The position numbers and the translations under genes are program-made. Below, in pieces: positions 34,658-46,201 of a stretch of 64,000 nucleotides of DNA (positions within the stretch are counted from its first letter, which is position 1; each line of letters begins with the position of its first letter). This DNA comes from Adiantum capillus-veneris (Eukaryota > Streptophyta > Polypodiopsida > Polypodiales > Pteridaceae), in the NCBI GenBank assembly GCA_014529385.2, contig CM043942.1, forward strand, positions 37,236,969-37,300,968. Reading direction: 5' to 3'. A model generated the notes under the pieces. It searched no databases, had not been told where the DNA came from, and worked only from the letters and a program-made list of their open reading frames with translations.

Positions 34658-35134
34658 ATGGGTAGGCCGATTCCAGTTGATCTAATTGAGCAGCAGTCAG
34701 AATTTCAGACTGCAATGTACATGTTGCAATATTGTCTTTACCCACATTTGCAAGAGCGGGTGCTCAGACACTACATGCATAAATGGAGTGAGTTCATTCC
34801 ATCACCAGTTCAGCCACCTACCCCATGGCATCCACATTACATCACTTGGAATACACTCGATCGACAAATCACCATCGACATTGCCGTGCTAGCTGGTTGC
34901 TCCACAAAACACCATTGTATGTTGTTCGTTCAGATTGCGGACGTGCTCGGCCTACTCGAAACTATAGAATTAAATTACTCTAACGTGGTCCCCAGCCACC
35001 TTCAGTCAGCTAAAAAATCCGTTTCGCGCTATTTTTCTGTCAAACCAGTTTCCCACACGCGCAACTCTGAAGAGCATCTTGCTGATATAGTCCTCCTCCT
35101 CTTCTCCACAGAAGATTTTTCCATTTCATTGTAA
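34658..35134 (+). CDS. Unrecognised 158-aa ORF downstream of the GIY-YIG gene
   Basis: Opens with MGRPIPVDLIEQQSEFQTAM just after a pyrimidine-rich stretch ending CAG, so it may be an exon starting at 34654. The protein is rich in His, Tyr and Trp (LYPHLQERVLRHYMHKWSEF, WHPHYITWNTLDRQI) and has no motif I can name. It continues the same orientation as Rep, helicase and GIY-YIG. Possible further Helitron cargo. Confidence 0.4.
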   Translation: MGRPIPVDLIEQQSEFQTAMYMLQYCLYPHLQERVLRHYMHKWSEFIPSPVQPPTPWHPHYITWNTLDRQITIDIAVLAGCSTKHHCMLFVQIADVLGLLETIELNYSNVVPSHLQSAKKSVSRYFSVKPVSHTRNSEEHLADIVLLLFSTEDFSISL

Positions 35135-36276
<1,142 letters not shown>

Positions 36277-37648
36277 CTAGAATACATTCTTCCATTTAAG
36301 GCTTCCACAATTGGATGCCCCACACATCCATAACTCCTTTGGTTTACTTAGCGAGGTCGGAAGTTCCAACCCTACTATCATAACAAAATCAAATTCCTCT
36401 ATTGGGGTTCGGTCCATGTCTTTGTAGCTATGGTCTTTAATGATTATTCTCGTAGTAGTCTCCATGTGTTTGAGGTATATATGATTATAGCCCCAATCTT
36501 GGACCATCTTTAGTTGTCGCATGAATGGTCGTCCAAGTATTATTTCGTAGTTATTCTTCTTGCCAAATTTCACTATTGCAAAGGTATGCTCGTACTCAAT
36601 TCCGCAAGATGTAACAACTACCTTTTCTAGGAGCCCTATGGGTCTCTCCATATAACCATCAACAAGTTGCAACTTCATCTTGGTGGTTCTCAATGCTAGT
36701 TTACCCCATTTCTTCCATACATACTTAGTCCACTGTCAAGAATTCCCATGGTGACACCTTCTATTTAACTGGGAGCATGTTATTGCCATCTTTCCCTTCA
36801 CAGTATTCTCCTACCTTGTTTAAGGGTATTGGTTGCATGTTTAATTGAGGTTTCTCTAATTCTTTGATTCCTTCCTGCATTCGTGAGTAAGGATCCTTTA
36901 CCCCATACTTTTTGAGACATTGTCCTAGTGTAGTCCACATATGAGGTCTTATTTTGAGAAGCTCGGCAAGAGTAATGGTACACGTCACTTGAGTAGATAA
37001 TATGGTTATCAACTCTGGGAGTCCATCCCCTTCCTTGCTAAGAGTTTTTGTGATGGCACAACTTTCACATCCGACTTTGCTTCATATTCTCCCATATAAG
37101 AGGGCAAAGTTCTTAAAGATATAGGTTGTCTATCCCAAGATCTCATTGATCCCTTGTCTCCCCAATACGAGTGCATCTCTAGATCTGCTTGAGGTCCTGT
37201 CTCAAATTATTCAATAGGAAGAAGAAAGACATCTCCTCCCATACTGGTTTTGTTAACCCTTTGGCTTAATTCATTAGTTTCATTGGCTTCCCTTATCTGC
37301 CTCCAAAGATCATTCAAGCCTTCGTCCCCTTTATACATTTCCGGTATGATAGGTTGAAAACCTTCAACGTCTGATAAGTTGTGCTCAACACTATCCCAGG
37401 TTTTTCAATTGATTGTTCAGGTTCTAATTCAGTTTTCGGGCTAACAGCTATCCTTTCAAATTTGTGTGTTGGAGGGTTTCTTGGTATTGATACTAGAAGT
37501 TTTACCCACCCCATTGGTTTCTTTACAGTTGGCTTTAGTAAGGTTTGGGCTGTTTGGATCATCTTTTGACACATTTCCAGCCTTTGTTTTTCTAGCTGTG
37601 CATAGGGATATGTCATCCATCTTTGTTCTTGCGTTTGGTTGATTTTAA
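36277..37648 (-). pseudogene. A2 aspartic protease and preceding linker
   Basis: The protease reads GILDSG (active site Asp-Ser-Gly kept) near 36740, then a small deletion with frameshift removes about a dozen residues. The 36277-36693 frame continues with LQLVDGYMERPIGLLEKVVV, YEHTFAIVKFGKKNN and IILGRPFMRQLKMVQDWGYN, the retropepsin body including the I-h-G-R-P flap-side motif. Upstream, 36761-37012 has STQVTCTITLAELLK and 37314-37688 has NQTQEQRWMTYPYAQLEKQR, both nearly identical to A3. Several frame breaks. Confidence 0.75.
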
Positions 37649-39064
37649 CACTAGAATGGTAACAGGACACTTTTATGTCCTTGGACACTTTTGTGTCCTT
37701 TAAGTGACCATTTTGCTTTAATTATTTGAAGAGTATGAAAATGAATTTCTAGGTGCTATATATCCACAAAGTTGCCTTATGAGCTGAAAAAAACTTAGCA
37801 TTTTTTTTTTAGTACCGATATCACCATTAACCTTACTCTTGCACAACATTTTTGAACCTAAACTATGTGAAAAAACGGGTCCTGTTTTTGGCTTTTTTTT
37901 TTAAATTTTTGGCAACTATACCACTCTAAACTTCATGTTTGTGAGGTTTAGATGGCTAGAGGTTAGGCCTTCATAGTTCTCAACATGTTTTGATGCTTGT
38001 AGGGAGAGCTAAGTGTTAAAATTGAAAGTTATGACCAATTTACAAGAATTGCATAATCCTGTTTTTTGGCCAAATTATCACTTTTATGATTTTTTTGGTG
38101 GCTTTCTTGATATCCAGATTCAATTTTGATTGTGTAAGTGTAATGTATAACATAAAGCTAATCTTCCTTGAGTTTTGGGGGACCTAATATGCTATATAGC
38201 ATAGTATATAATGATGGTTGAGTTTTTTGATTGTTGAAGAATACGATACATTTTAGAGTAGCAAGTATAACTTTCTCAATATTGCTAGTTTCTTAGGCCA
38301 ATTGTGTGTATTTTGTAGTTAGTAACCATATCTAATCATAGACTACAAACTTGGCTAGATATTGAGTAGTTTCTATGGGTTTCTATAGGTCATAATGCTA
38401 AACCCAGCTTTTTCATGTTTGCTGTATTTAGCAAACATGAGTAGTTTCTATGGGTTTCTATAGGTCATAATGCTAAACCCAGTTTTTTCATGTTTGCTGT
38501 ATTTAGCACTTTATCATTGCCCCCAAGGTTCCAATTCTAAGAGATCCATTATCCTTTTGACATGCTCCATGGCTCCTTTTGAATCCAGAGGCCCAAAGGG
38601 AACTAAGAAAACATGTATATAGTATTTGTATTGAGCGTGACTATAGAAACTTTGATGATAGGTCCGCAGAATGGCAAAAATGCAACTTTTTCGTACCTTT
38701 TTTTTTTGCCCAAAAAAAAATTAGTGAGGTAAAAAGCAACCATATTTTTTGGTCACCAACCCATTGAAGTTAACGGGGCATTTTATCTCATGTCCTACAA
38801 AAATCTCCACTCTTATTTATATGCAATCAACCGTAAGAAATTGCTGTTTTGGGCAAAATGCACTGGTCCATCAACTTTGGAGGCTTGTAGTGACCAAGGG
38901 ATGAGAAAAATTACAAGTTTCTCATTTTTCTCATATGTAGTAGTTATTGAACTATAAGCTCATGAAAGGATTTTTCAAAATGAGTGGATCTACTATGGTT
39001 TTGGAATTTTTTCCCAAAACCTTGAAAGGACACTTTTATGTCCTGTTAGGTTACCATTCTAGTG
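37649..39064. mobile_element. 1.4-kb terminal-inverted-repeat DNA transposon with TTAA duplication
   Basis: The ends are CACTAGAATGGTAAC at the left and its exact inverse GTTACCATTCTAGTG at the right, followed inward by an AGGACA motif on both sides and a small palindrome GGACACTTTTATGTCC. TTAA flanks both ends (37645-37648, 39065-39068). Removing the element and one TTAA rejoins the gag frame ...AYESRL-KINQTQEQ, matching KAYDVRLKNNQTQEH in A3, so the borders are certain. No transposase ORF inside; it is non-autonomous. The TTAA target recalls piggyBac, but the same bases allow a 2-bp TA duplication, so the superfamily is open. Confidence 0.88.
38366..38510. repeat. Direct duplication inside the inverted-repeat transposon
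   Basis: About 70 bases starting GTAGTTTCTATGGGTTTC and ending TTTGCTGTATTTAGCA occur twice in succession. Confidence 0.9.
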
Positions 39065-39068
39065 TTAA

Positions 39069-40722
39069 GCCTTGATTCATAAGCCTTCAAGAGTGCGTCT
39101 AGATGTTCACTTACTTTCTCGACTAGCACATATCCTCTTGATCCCGCACTTTTGGATTCCCTTTTCTTCTCATGCTCTATGTTTGTTGGCATTTCTGGTT
39201 TTTGAAATATTTGTCTTTCAAGTTTTTCTAATTTGTCTTTGGTTTGTTTCAATTCTTTCACTAGGGTGGTTTTTTCTCTTTCTTTCCTAACTTCCATGCG
39301 TGCTTTCCTAGCCTTCCATCTATTTCATTGGCTTTTTCATTCGATGCTAGGTGCTTTCAGTCTTGGTTCTTTAATTAAGTGTGGGCCTTTCTCTTTTTGA
39401 GCTTGAGCTCGTGTGATAATCCGTATAGGTATTACTATTTTGTTTTCTGAAAGGGATTGCCTCCAAGATGTTTAAAGTTGTTTTAACTACTTTGTTTGGA
39501 CTTTTTGGACAATCGGCAATCAAATGATTGATGCCATAGTTTGGACACTACACATTGACTTGGACAATTTTCATATAAGGGCAGTCTTTCATGAGGTGGT
39601 TGCCTCCACATTTATAGCTGGTCCTAGCGGTTGTCGTAGAGCTCCTTGAACTCCCCTTTGTTGGTAAGTAGGTCTCCGTCCATCAAAGCCCCCTTTGGCT
39701 ATGAACAACAATGTTCTCTCATCCAAACTATATCTACTTTCTCCTGAAGCATGTGTCTCTATTGGTGGTCCAACATTTCCGATTATGCTCCATGGTTCGG
39801 GTGCTCTTAGCTCTCCTGGTGGGTAGTATGCAGGACAAGCCATAGTTTCACTTGGCTCTTTGTAATAGATAGGTATAGGCACTAAGGCTTGTTCCTTTGC
39901 TTCTTCCACAGTGGACGTATACCTCACACCTATCGGTCTTGCCCCTGGGAGTGGTGGTTGTTTCCCCAAAACTGGATGTGATCTCTCAACCCCAACTGGT
40001 CCTCAAAAATTCCCTACCATATATCTAAGCATTGGTGGTATTTGAGGTGGTGCTACTTGTGCCTAGGGAACATATTGTCGTTCTCGCACATAACCCTTAT
40101 TGTAGTAGCTTTCTTCAATCACTTGATTCATACATTTCTATTTGACTACGCACCAGCAAACTGTGTATCGAAGTCCCTGACCTCTTTCTCTTGGATCACT
40201 CTCAAGAACGTTGCCACGTGGTCTCTAGGGTCTCTTTCCCCTGAATATTTCTTGTTAACCCATTTCTAGACTTGAAAAGGTCTAGCACGCCTCTGATCTA
40301 CCAACCTAACTGTGGAATCCCCTCATCCCTCTCCCCTTACAGGTTCTTGTTCGTATCTCAATCCATTTTCAAATGGTTCTCCCGATACATGTCCTCTATA
40401 AGACCTTTCAACAGGTGGTTTTGCTGCAAATCTTCTTTTCATATTGATTCTCTCCATATAGGGGAATCCTGTTGTGGTCAGCACCGTTGTTGGTCCCTTG
40501 CTCTCCTCGGGATAAGAGTAAGAATAAGTAGGCATTGGTGAGACTATAGGGGTCCCATATTATCTGTTTGTAATAGGGACTTCTTGTTTATAAACTCATG
40601 CTCCCTTGTTATTGTGGGTCGCAACCAAGATTGCAACATTTCAGGATTTGAGTTGAGATATGAAGCAAAAATTGGAGTTTCAACCACTGTAGTTTGCCTA
40701 GTTGGAAATCTGGTTATATCCT
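39069..40722 (-). pseudogene. A2 gag: Retrotrans_gag remnant, zinc knuckles, basic/coiled linker
   Basis: Near 40070-40260 the minus strand reads KWVNKKYSGERDPRDHVATF ... DFDTQFAG, the start of Retrotrans_gag as in A3, then breaks off: the segment with TLEDDAATWF is deleted. 39589-39969 is a clean linker (QPPLPGARPIGVRY, GEPS-like Pro-rich text). At 39480-39620 two zinc knuckles are readable, KCGGNHLMKDCP and CPNYGINHLIADCP, each missing one Cys. 39046-39297 is a charged coiled segment (LVKELKQTKDKLEKLERQ) followed by DALLKAYESRL, where the transposon sits. Confidence 0.7.
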
Positions 40723-41529
40723 TCATTTCCTCAAAGGAATTTGTAGACTTGTTAGGGGTAGGGTCCTTGAGTTGTCACTGGATCTGTTGGAATTGCTCCA
40801 GTAACTATCAATCTCGCTACCTCCGCTTTCTCTATCAGTCAGCACATACTCCCTTCCGTATTTGTCTACATATATTATGAGACTTCCTTCACCTGATTCA
40901 TACGATATTAACAAGTATAAAATATTTTTAGTGCTTAACTCAAAGGTGTAAGGTGCTAGACACCGAAAATATATTTTGACTCTCCCATTCAGGTACTCAT
41001 AGATTCCTACCATCCCTTGGTTAGTCATCACTTTAGTCACCTTTTTGTCAAACACCAGGGTGGCATTAGGTAGGTCTATCTGAGGAGGTATTTCGCTGAT
41101 TTCAGAAACCATCTTCCCTTTTAAAACATTGTCCCCGTATTTGTTATAGTTCTCCAGGTCCTTAACAATGAGGTAATGTATTCCCTCATCATCTCGGAAT
41201 CTATTCCCGTCATCATACACTAGAAGGGCTTTTACTGCTTTAGTTGGTTTCTCCTCAATACATATTCTTTTTTGTCCCCTTTCATCAGCATATACTAGAG
41301 CCCCATGGGCATTTGGTCCTTCTAAGTAAAGGGTTGTAAACCTCATTGTTTGAGTGGGGTTCTTAGAGGTGCTACCTCCTCCTACTTGGCTTGGTCGGTT
41401 AGCAGTGGTGTTTTGGTCAACCATGAGGTAAATTGATTCCTCTAAAGAGGTGTCGGTCCCAATTCCATCTTCTATAATTGGTGCTAGTGGATCTATTCTC
41501 GCATGGGTCAAGCTCTCCTTTGTAGACAC
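40723..41529 (-). CDS. A2 gag N-terminal domain (268 aa ORF)
   Basis: First ORF after the leader. Contains modules ALVYADERGQKRICIEEKP, LLVYDDGNRFRDDEGIHYLI and IIYVDKYGREYVLTDRESG, plus a middle segment DLPNATLVFDKKVTKVMTNQ ... GIYEYLNGRVKIYFRC that aligns with DLPNLQLIKIHLVERVWMIG ... GLYRYIDDNEVNLYRC of A3. The longest intact version of this domain in the window. Function unknown; not a named domain as far as I can tell. No signal peptide or membrane segment. Confidence 0.7.
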   Translation of the reverse strand: MSTKESLTHARIDPLAPIIEDGIGTDTSLEESIYLMVDQNTTANRPSQVGGGSTSKNPTQTMRFTTLYLEGPNAHGALVYADERGQKRICIEEKPTKAVKALLVYDDGNRFRDDEGIHYLIVKDLENYNKYGDNVLKGKMVSEISEIPPQIDLPNATLVFDKKVTKVMTNQGMVGIYEYLNGRVKIYFRCLAPYTFELSTKNILYLLISYESGEGSLIIYVDKYGREYVLTDRESGGSEIDSYWSNSNRSSDNSRTLPLTSLQIPLRK

Positions 41530-43803
41530 TGAGCTGACCTGATATCCTTGTGATCTCTGATCTCTTTGGAGATTTCTTCATGATCTTAGATACATCAATT
41601 CCTTAACATACAACTATCAATCCAAACCTTTTACCTCAAAAGTTTATTCCGTCATTCTTTATTCTAGCTATGCTTTCAGCTCTCCAATTGGTTGAATGAT
41701 TGTACTTCTAATTGGTCTTGACTTGTTGATGGCTATTTGTAGAAAACTTTAGACTGCAAATGTTTGTCAAACAGTGATTCTCACTTTAGTAATATTTAGT
41801 GTAGCTTAGTAAGACCATGCGAGTACTTTCCATCCAAAGAATTTTTTGGGGAGGGTTTGTTTCCTATGTACGTTCTTCACACTGGTTTGACTTGTAAAAT
41901 GGGTTGTTAGAGTTAAGTGGAACACTTTGGCAGGCTCAATCCAATCAAATAAGCTCTAATCTTGGCCCTTAGACGTTATACACGTATAATGTCTATCTGG
42001 AAAATGAGAAGATTTCTTCTCTAGATATTCTCTACCATGCAAGTAATTCTCAGAAGCTTTCAAAGTTGGATTTGAACCAATTTTGTGCAAGTTATAATCA
42101 GTTCCAGCCTCACTTTGGCCCAATTTTTGTTCTTTGGCACTTATTGGCCCAAATATGCTCCAATTTCCATGAAATCTTGGCTATTGACTTCTAAGGTCTT
42201 TTAGAATACTAGGGTATGCACAAATTCAAATTTTAGAGTCAATAAGGTCAAAAACACATCATACGTGTATGATGTCTTTTTGCCCAAAATGAAGAAGTTC
42301 TTGCAAGTTTGTGCTTAGAGTGGTGTGCTCATACACCCTGTCTAGTCAGAAGTTCAAAAGTGTTCAAAAATCATAAAAAACACATCATACACGTATGATG
42401 TCTTTTTGCTCAGAATGAGATGAATCTTGCTCCAAAGGTTGTTCAACACTTAGAATGAGATGAATCTTGCTCGAGAGGTTGTTAATCTATTTTCTGACTT
42501 GAATTTCCACCAATTTTGTGCAAGTTATAGCCAAATTGGGTGTGCAAAATGTATGGACTATTTCTTAATCTTTCTAGCTTAGAATTTGAGCCAAATGCAA
42601 TGAAATTTAGGCTATGGACTCCTTGAATGCTTTAGGACACTAGGGAGCAATTACTTGTACAATTTGACTCTAATCTGGGCCAAAACACATCATACGCGTA
42701 TGATGTCTTTTTCCTCAAACTAGACTTTTGTTTCTGCCCAAGCTTCTCCTCTATGAGTATACTAGTATATGTGCTCAAAATCAGGTTTTGATGTCAATTT
42801 TACACCAATTCACCAATTTTCTTTGTTATTGACTAGAATTTGTTATTTTCTTTGTTATTGACTAGAATCTGCAAAATTCTCTTTAAATTTCACGTTGGTT
42901 GTCCAAATGATGTGAAGTCTTGCAATCAAGCTTAAAACTGCCTTCCAAGTGCTTTAGTGATGCCAAATATGCAGGTTAGCACCCAAATCTAAGATGGAGA
43001 CATCATACATGTATGATGTCTATCATCTCATAATTTAGATATGTTTCTATTCTAAGTTCCCCTTTTTATTAGAAACGTGTACTTGTGTTTACAGAAAAAT
43101 TTAAAGCTCAAAAGTGTTCACAAACACAAGTTTTTGCCTTTTTTAGTCACAACCACTTCACCTTTTGGCTTTTGATCCCCAAATCTATGCCGAAATTCCC
43201 CATTGAAGGTGTCACTAGGGTATAAGGACTCTTTTGAACACACTGGTACAATCAATTTTCACAATTTTGGTCCTTGAGACATTATACGCGTATAATGTCT
43301 AACTTTGCAAATCTGTGATTTTTATGTGCAGAACCCTCCCAAATGTCTTCTTAAGTTCTCAGCAACCCTCAACCATGTAGATCCTTTTTGTGAACTTTGT
43401 TTATGCATTGTTTCGACTAAGAATCAACTTCTTTTCAAGATTTCAATGCAAATAACAACTCAAGCAAATCTTCATTGATGGGGACAACTCTAGATCAAGA
43501 TCAAATCATCTACCTAAAGCTACTCCTAAACATAAAAAATAGGATTTTGGAATTGTCAGTAGATAGACACTTAAGTGACACACACCGATTAGCTAATGCT
43601 TTTATCACCTCATCAACCACTCAAACACCAAAACATATACAATTCTAAACTAAAACCATCTACACGGGTGACCAAGGCAAGACACACACTCCCTAGCACC
43701 TCTCTATCGATCCTAGCTAAACTAAGATAAAAAGAATACTCTGGCAAACTAGAGGGACTCTCACCTCATAGGATTGGTCTAAGGTCATTTATCTAGGCTT
43801 CGT
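41530..43803 (-). repeat. A2 5' leader: ~285-bp repeats with palindromes
   Basis: Six palindromes with arms GACATCATACG / CGTATGATGTC (or the variant ACATTATACG) lie at 41972-41993, 42256-42275, 42382-42401, 42687-42706, 42999-43020 and 43278-43299; spacings 284, 126, 305, 312, 279. Centres read CACG, CGTG, CACG, CGCG, CATG and CGCG. Flanking text is loosely repeated (GCCAAATT..., CTTTTTGCYCA after each site). No ORF. Confidence 0.85.
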
Positions 43804-43821
43804 TCCTCGGCAGCGGCACCA
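43804..43821 (-). promoter_or_regulatory. Primer-binding site of A2, tRNA-Asp type
   Basis: TGGTGCCGCTGCCGAGGA on the minus strand, directly after the LTR end ...CCGCCAACA and one spacer base; three mismatches to the tRNA-Asp complement. Confidence 0.8.
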
Positions 43822-43822
43822 A

Positions 43823-44433
43823 TGTTGGCGGATATGCCACGAGCAGACGTTAGCATAGCAAGAACAAAACCAACAACTCTGTGTCGGCCAAGGACAAAGC
43901 TTAACCCGTAGGCGCATAGAAACAAGAAGATGGATATCAAGCACCTTCTCAACCTTCTATGACAATCTCTACTCGAGGAAATAAAATCTAATGGTTCTAT
44001 GCACTAGTGAAAGAAACTCAACCTAAAATGCTCATGCTATCCAAAACTAGACCAACAGCATTCAAAATGTCACAAAACTCATAGGACACACTCTTCTCAT
44101 CAAGAGATCAATAACCTATGAACTATGACTTGGTATCCCACCTCAAACCACCTCGTACGACAATCTCAAGACAGGCAGCAAAATACAGGTCACCACTTTT
44201 TTATTTTTAAGATCCTAATCTGTAGCTCTACTCACCGTGAACTCATAGGTAACAAATCATCAAACCGACACATGGTTTGCAAGAAAACTCACCCAAAATC
44301 TTGGAAGAGCTTGCTTTGCGAGGATGTCATAATTGTAAAAACTTGGTGTTGCATTGAAGCCCTAGCTGTTGCTAATGCATTGGCAGTGTTTCTTTTGCAA
44401 TGGGGGTTCTTTAGAGAGCATAGGGAAGAGAAG

Positions 44434-44518
<85 letters not shown>

Positions 44519-44717
44519 ACAATGCATAGTAAAGTTCAACTTTTATTAATTTAAAAGTTAGCTTAGGGTTACAAAAATTGTCTTATATACAATTCCTCCT
44601 TAGAGGATTGTTCCCACAAAGAATATTGGCCGCTCAAATATTACAAAAATGTCATCCCGCTTCAAAAGTAATGATACAAAAATTTGGGAAGGCTCCTTCT
44701 GTGTTTGGCCGTCAACA
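43823..44717 (-). repeat. A2 5' LTR (895 bp)
   Basis: On the minus strand begins TGTTGACGGCCAAACACAG and ends ATCCGCCAACA. The start resembles the A3 LTR (TGTTGACCGC). The (CT)n array at 44437-44515 lies inside it. No second copy was found in the window. Confidence 0.78.
44437..44515. repeat. (CT)n microsatellite inside the A2 LTR
   Basis: About 39 CT units. Confidence 0.97.
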
Positions 44718-45310
44718 ATGATCCTTGGTGTTCAATTTGGTGAGAACTCCCTTGTGCTGCAAGTAGAGATGGTCATAGTCCCAATCTTGAATCATTTTGA
44801 GTTGACGCATAAAAATTCACCTTAAAATAACTTCAAAGTTGTTGCCTTTTCCAAAATCTATCACTACAAAGGTGTGTTCGTATTCTAACCCACATGAGGA
44901 TACTATCACTTGTTCCAACATTCCCAAGGGTCTCTCCACATACCTGTCAACTAATTGCAAATTTATGCACATTTATTTGAGAGCTGCTCTTCCCCATTTC
45001 TCCCAAAGTCCTTTTGTAGCAATGGTTATTCCCGCCCCACTGTTGAGTACCACAATGGTGGTCACTCCCTTGTATTCCAGAGGTAAGGTGGTGTTTCAAT
45101 CTTCATCTTCATAATAATCAACTACCTTATTTACTGGTATACGTTTCGCGGTTTCTCAAGATGGTTTGTTTTCTTGGGTTCTTTCATGAGGTTGTCTATT
45201 GACTACACTTTTACCCCCATCTTTTCTAGATTTTTTCTCATTTGTCCCCACAAATATGGTTTGATCTTCAATAGTTCTGTGAGAGTGATAGTGCACCTGA
45301 TAGGAGAAGA
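44718..45310 (-). pseudogene. A4 aspartic protease fragment (3' side of the B1 insertion)
   Basis: Family-A protease on the minus strand: VLNSGAGITIATKGLWEKWG, then LQLVDRYVERPLGMLEQVIV, YEHTFVVIDFGKGNN and RQLKMIQDWDYDHLYLQHKG. The catalytic motif is Asn-Ser-Gly instead of Asp-Ser-Gly, so the protease is inactive even before the insertions. The linker start (RCTITLTELLKIKP) touches the B1 element at 45311, and A2 cuts the fragment after ...TKDH at 44717. Confidence 0.8.
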
Positions 45311-46001
45311 TGTAAGATTTAATGGCCTAGTAACTTGTGTGTAGCAGAAAATAACATGAACATAGTGAGAATTTCATTAGAATAGATTCCTAATGAGCAT
45401 AGAAAGAGTTCTTGGATAGAGAGAGCAACAAAAAGCATAACACCTAGTTAGATAGGCATGAACAATACTTTAAGAGAGAGAGAAATTAAGCGATTGACAA
45501 CAGTTGAGGACCGGATTTACATGGAGCCAGTCCCCCCTCCAAAAGGCTTTGTATTATAGGTTTCCCCCATCAAGGGAGACATTTTACAATACAATTCTTT
45601 GTGTTCTTTCAATAACTAGCTAGTGTAATGAAGATGGAAGCTTCAAGCACTAAGCAAACACTTATAAAACACAACATCAATTCCCTCACAGACCCAAGAC
45701 CTCACACACTTTCGAAGATGGTGAGAGCTAACGGGGTATGAAAGTAGATTAAGAGGAAGGAGTAGTCTTACAAGTAATAAGTATATCTCCTCACATAATC
45801 ACTCATAATAGCTTAGCATAGCTTAGTAATTAGCATGGTAGAGGCGATGAGCATGCATTGAATCTTGGCTCTTGGTTGGATTTGCATCACAAAGCCAAGA
45901 GTTGTTGGTGTAGGCCTCCCTTCTCACAAGCTTGGAGTAGATGATGAGCTTTCCATTAAAGCTTGAGAAGGGGAGAGAGAGTCTTCTGGCTTCACACATG
46001 A
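45311..46001 (-). repeat. B1 3' LTR (691 bp alignable, truncated)
   Basis: Starts TGTAAGATTTAATGGCC on the plus strand and aligns with the right copy up to TTCACACATGA. The right copy has 908 further bases before the target duplication, but here pol 3' sequence begins at once and no polypurine tract is visible, so U3 and the tract appear to have been deleted. Confidence 0.8.
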
Positions 46002-46201
46002 AAAGCTGCTGCAAGAATGTCTACACATTAGTCCTATCAATTTTCCATAGTAGAGTGACAAGCTCTGCTTGGTGTTTGGAAGACGTTGTCTCCACAAACT
46101 TGATTCTAAGCATGCATATTGCTTAACATTTGTGCACAATAAAGAAAAAGAGAGTCTTATAAGACAAAAACTTTATTCATTTTAAACATTTGTACATTTG
46201 C

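Noticed and set aside
36761-37012. Possible separate small gene in A2
   Set aside because: It is the conserved linker before the protease (STQVTCTITLAELLK), part of the polyprotein.
37649-39064. CACTA (En/Spm) assignment from the CACTA-like start
   Set aside because: CACTA elements make 3-bp duplications. The flanks here support TTAA or TA, and 3-bp flanks (TAA and TTA) do not match.
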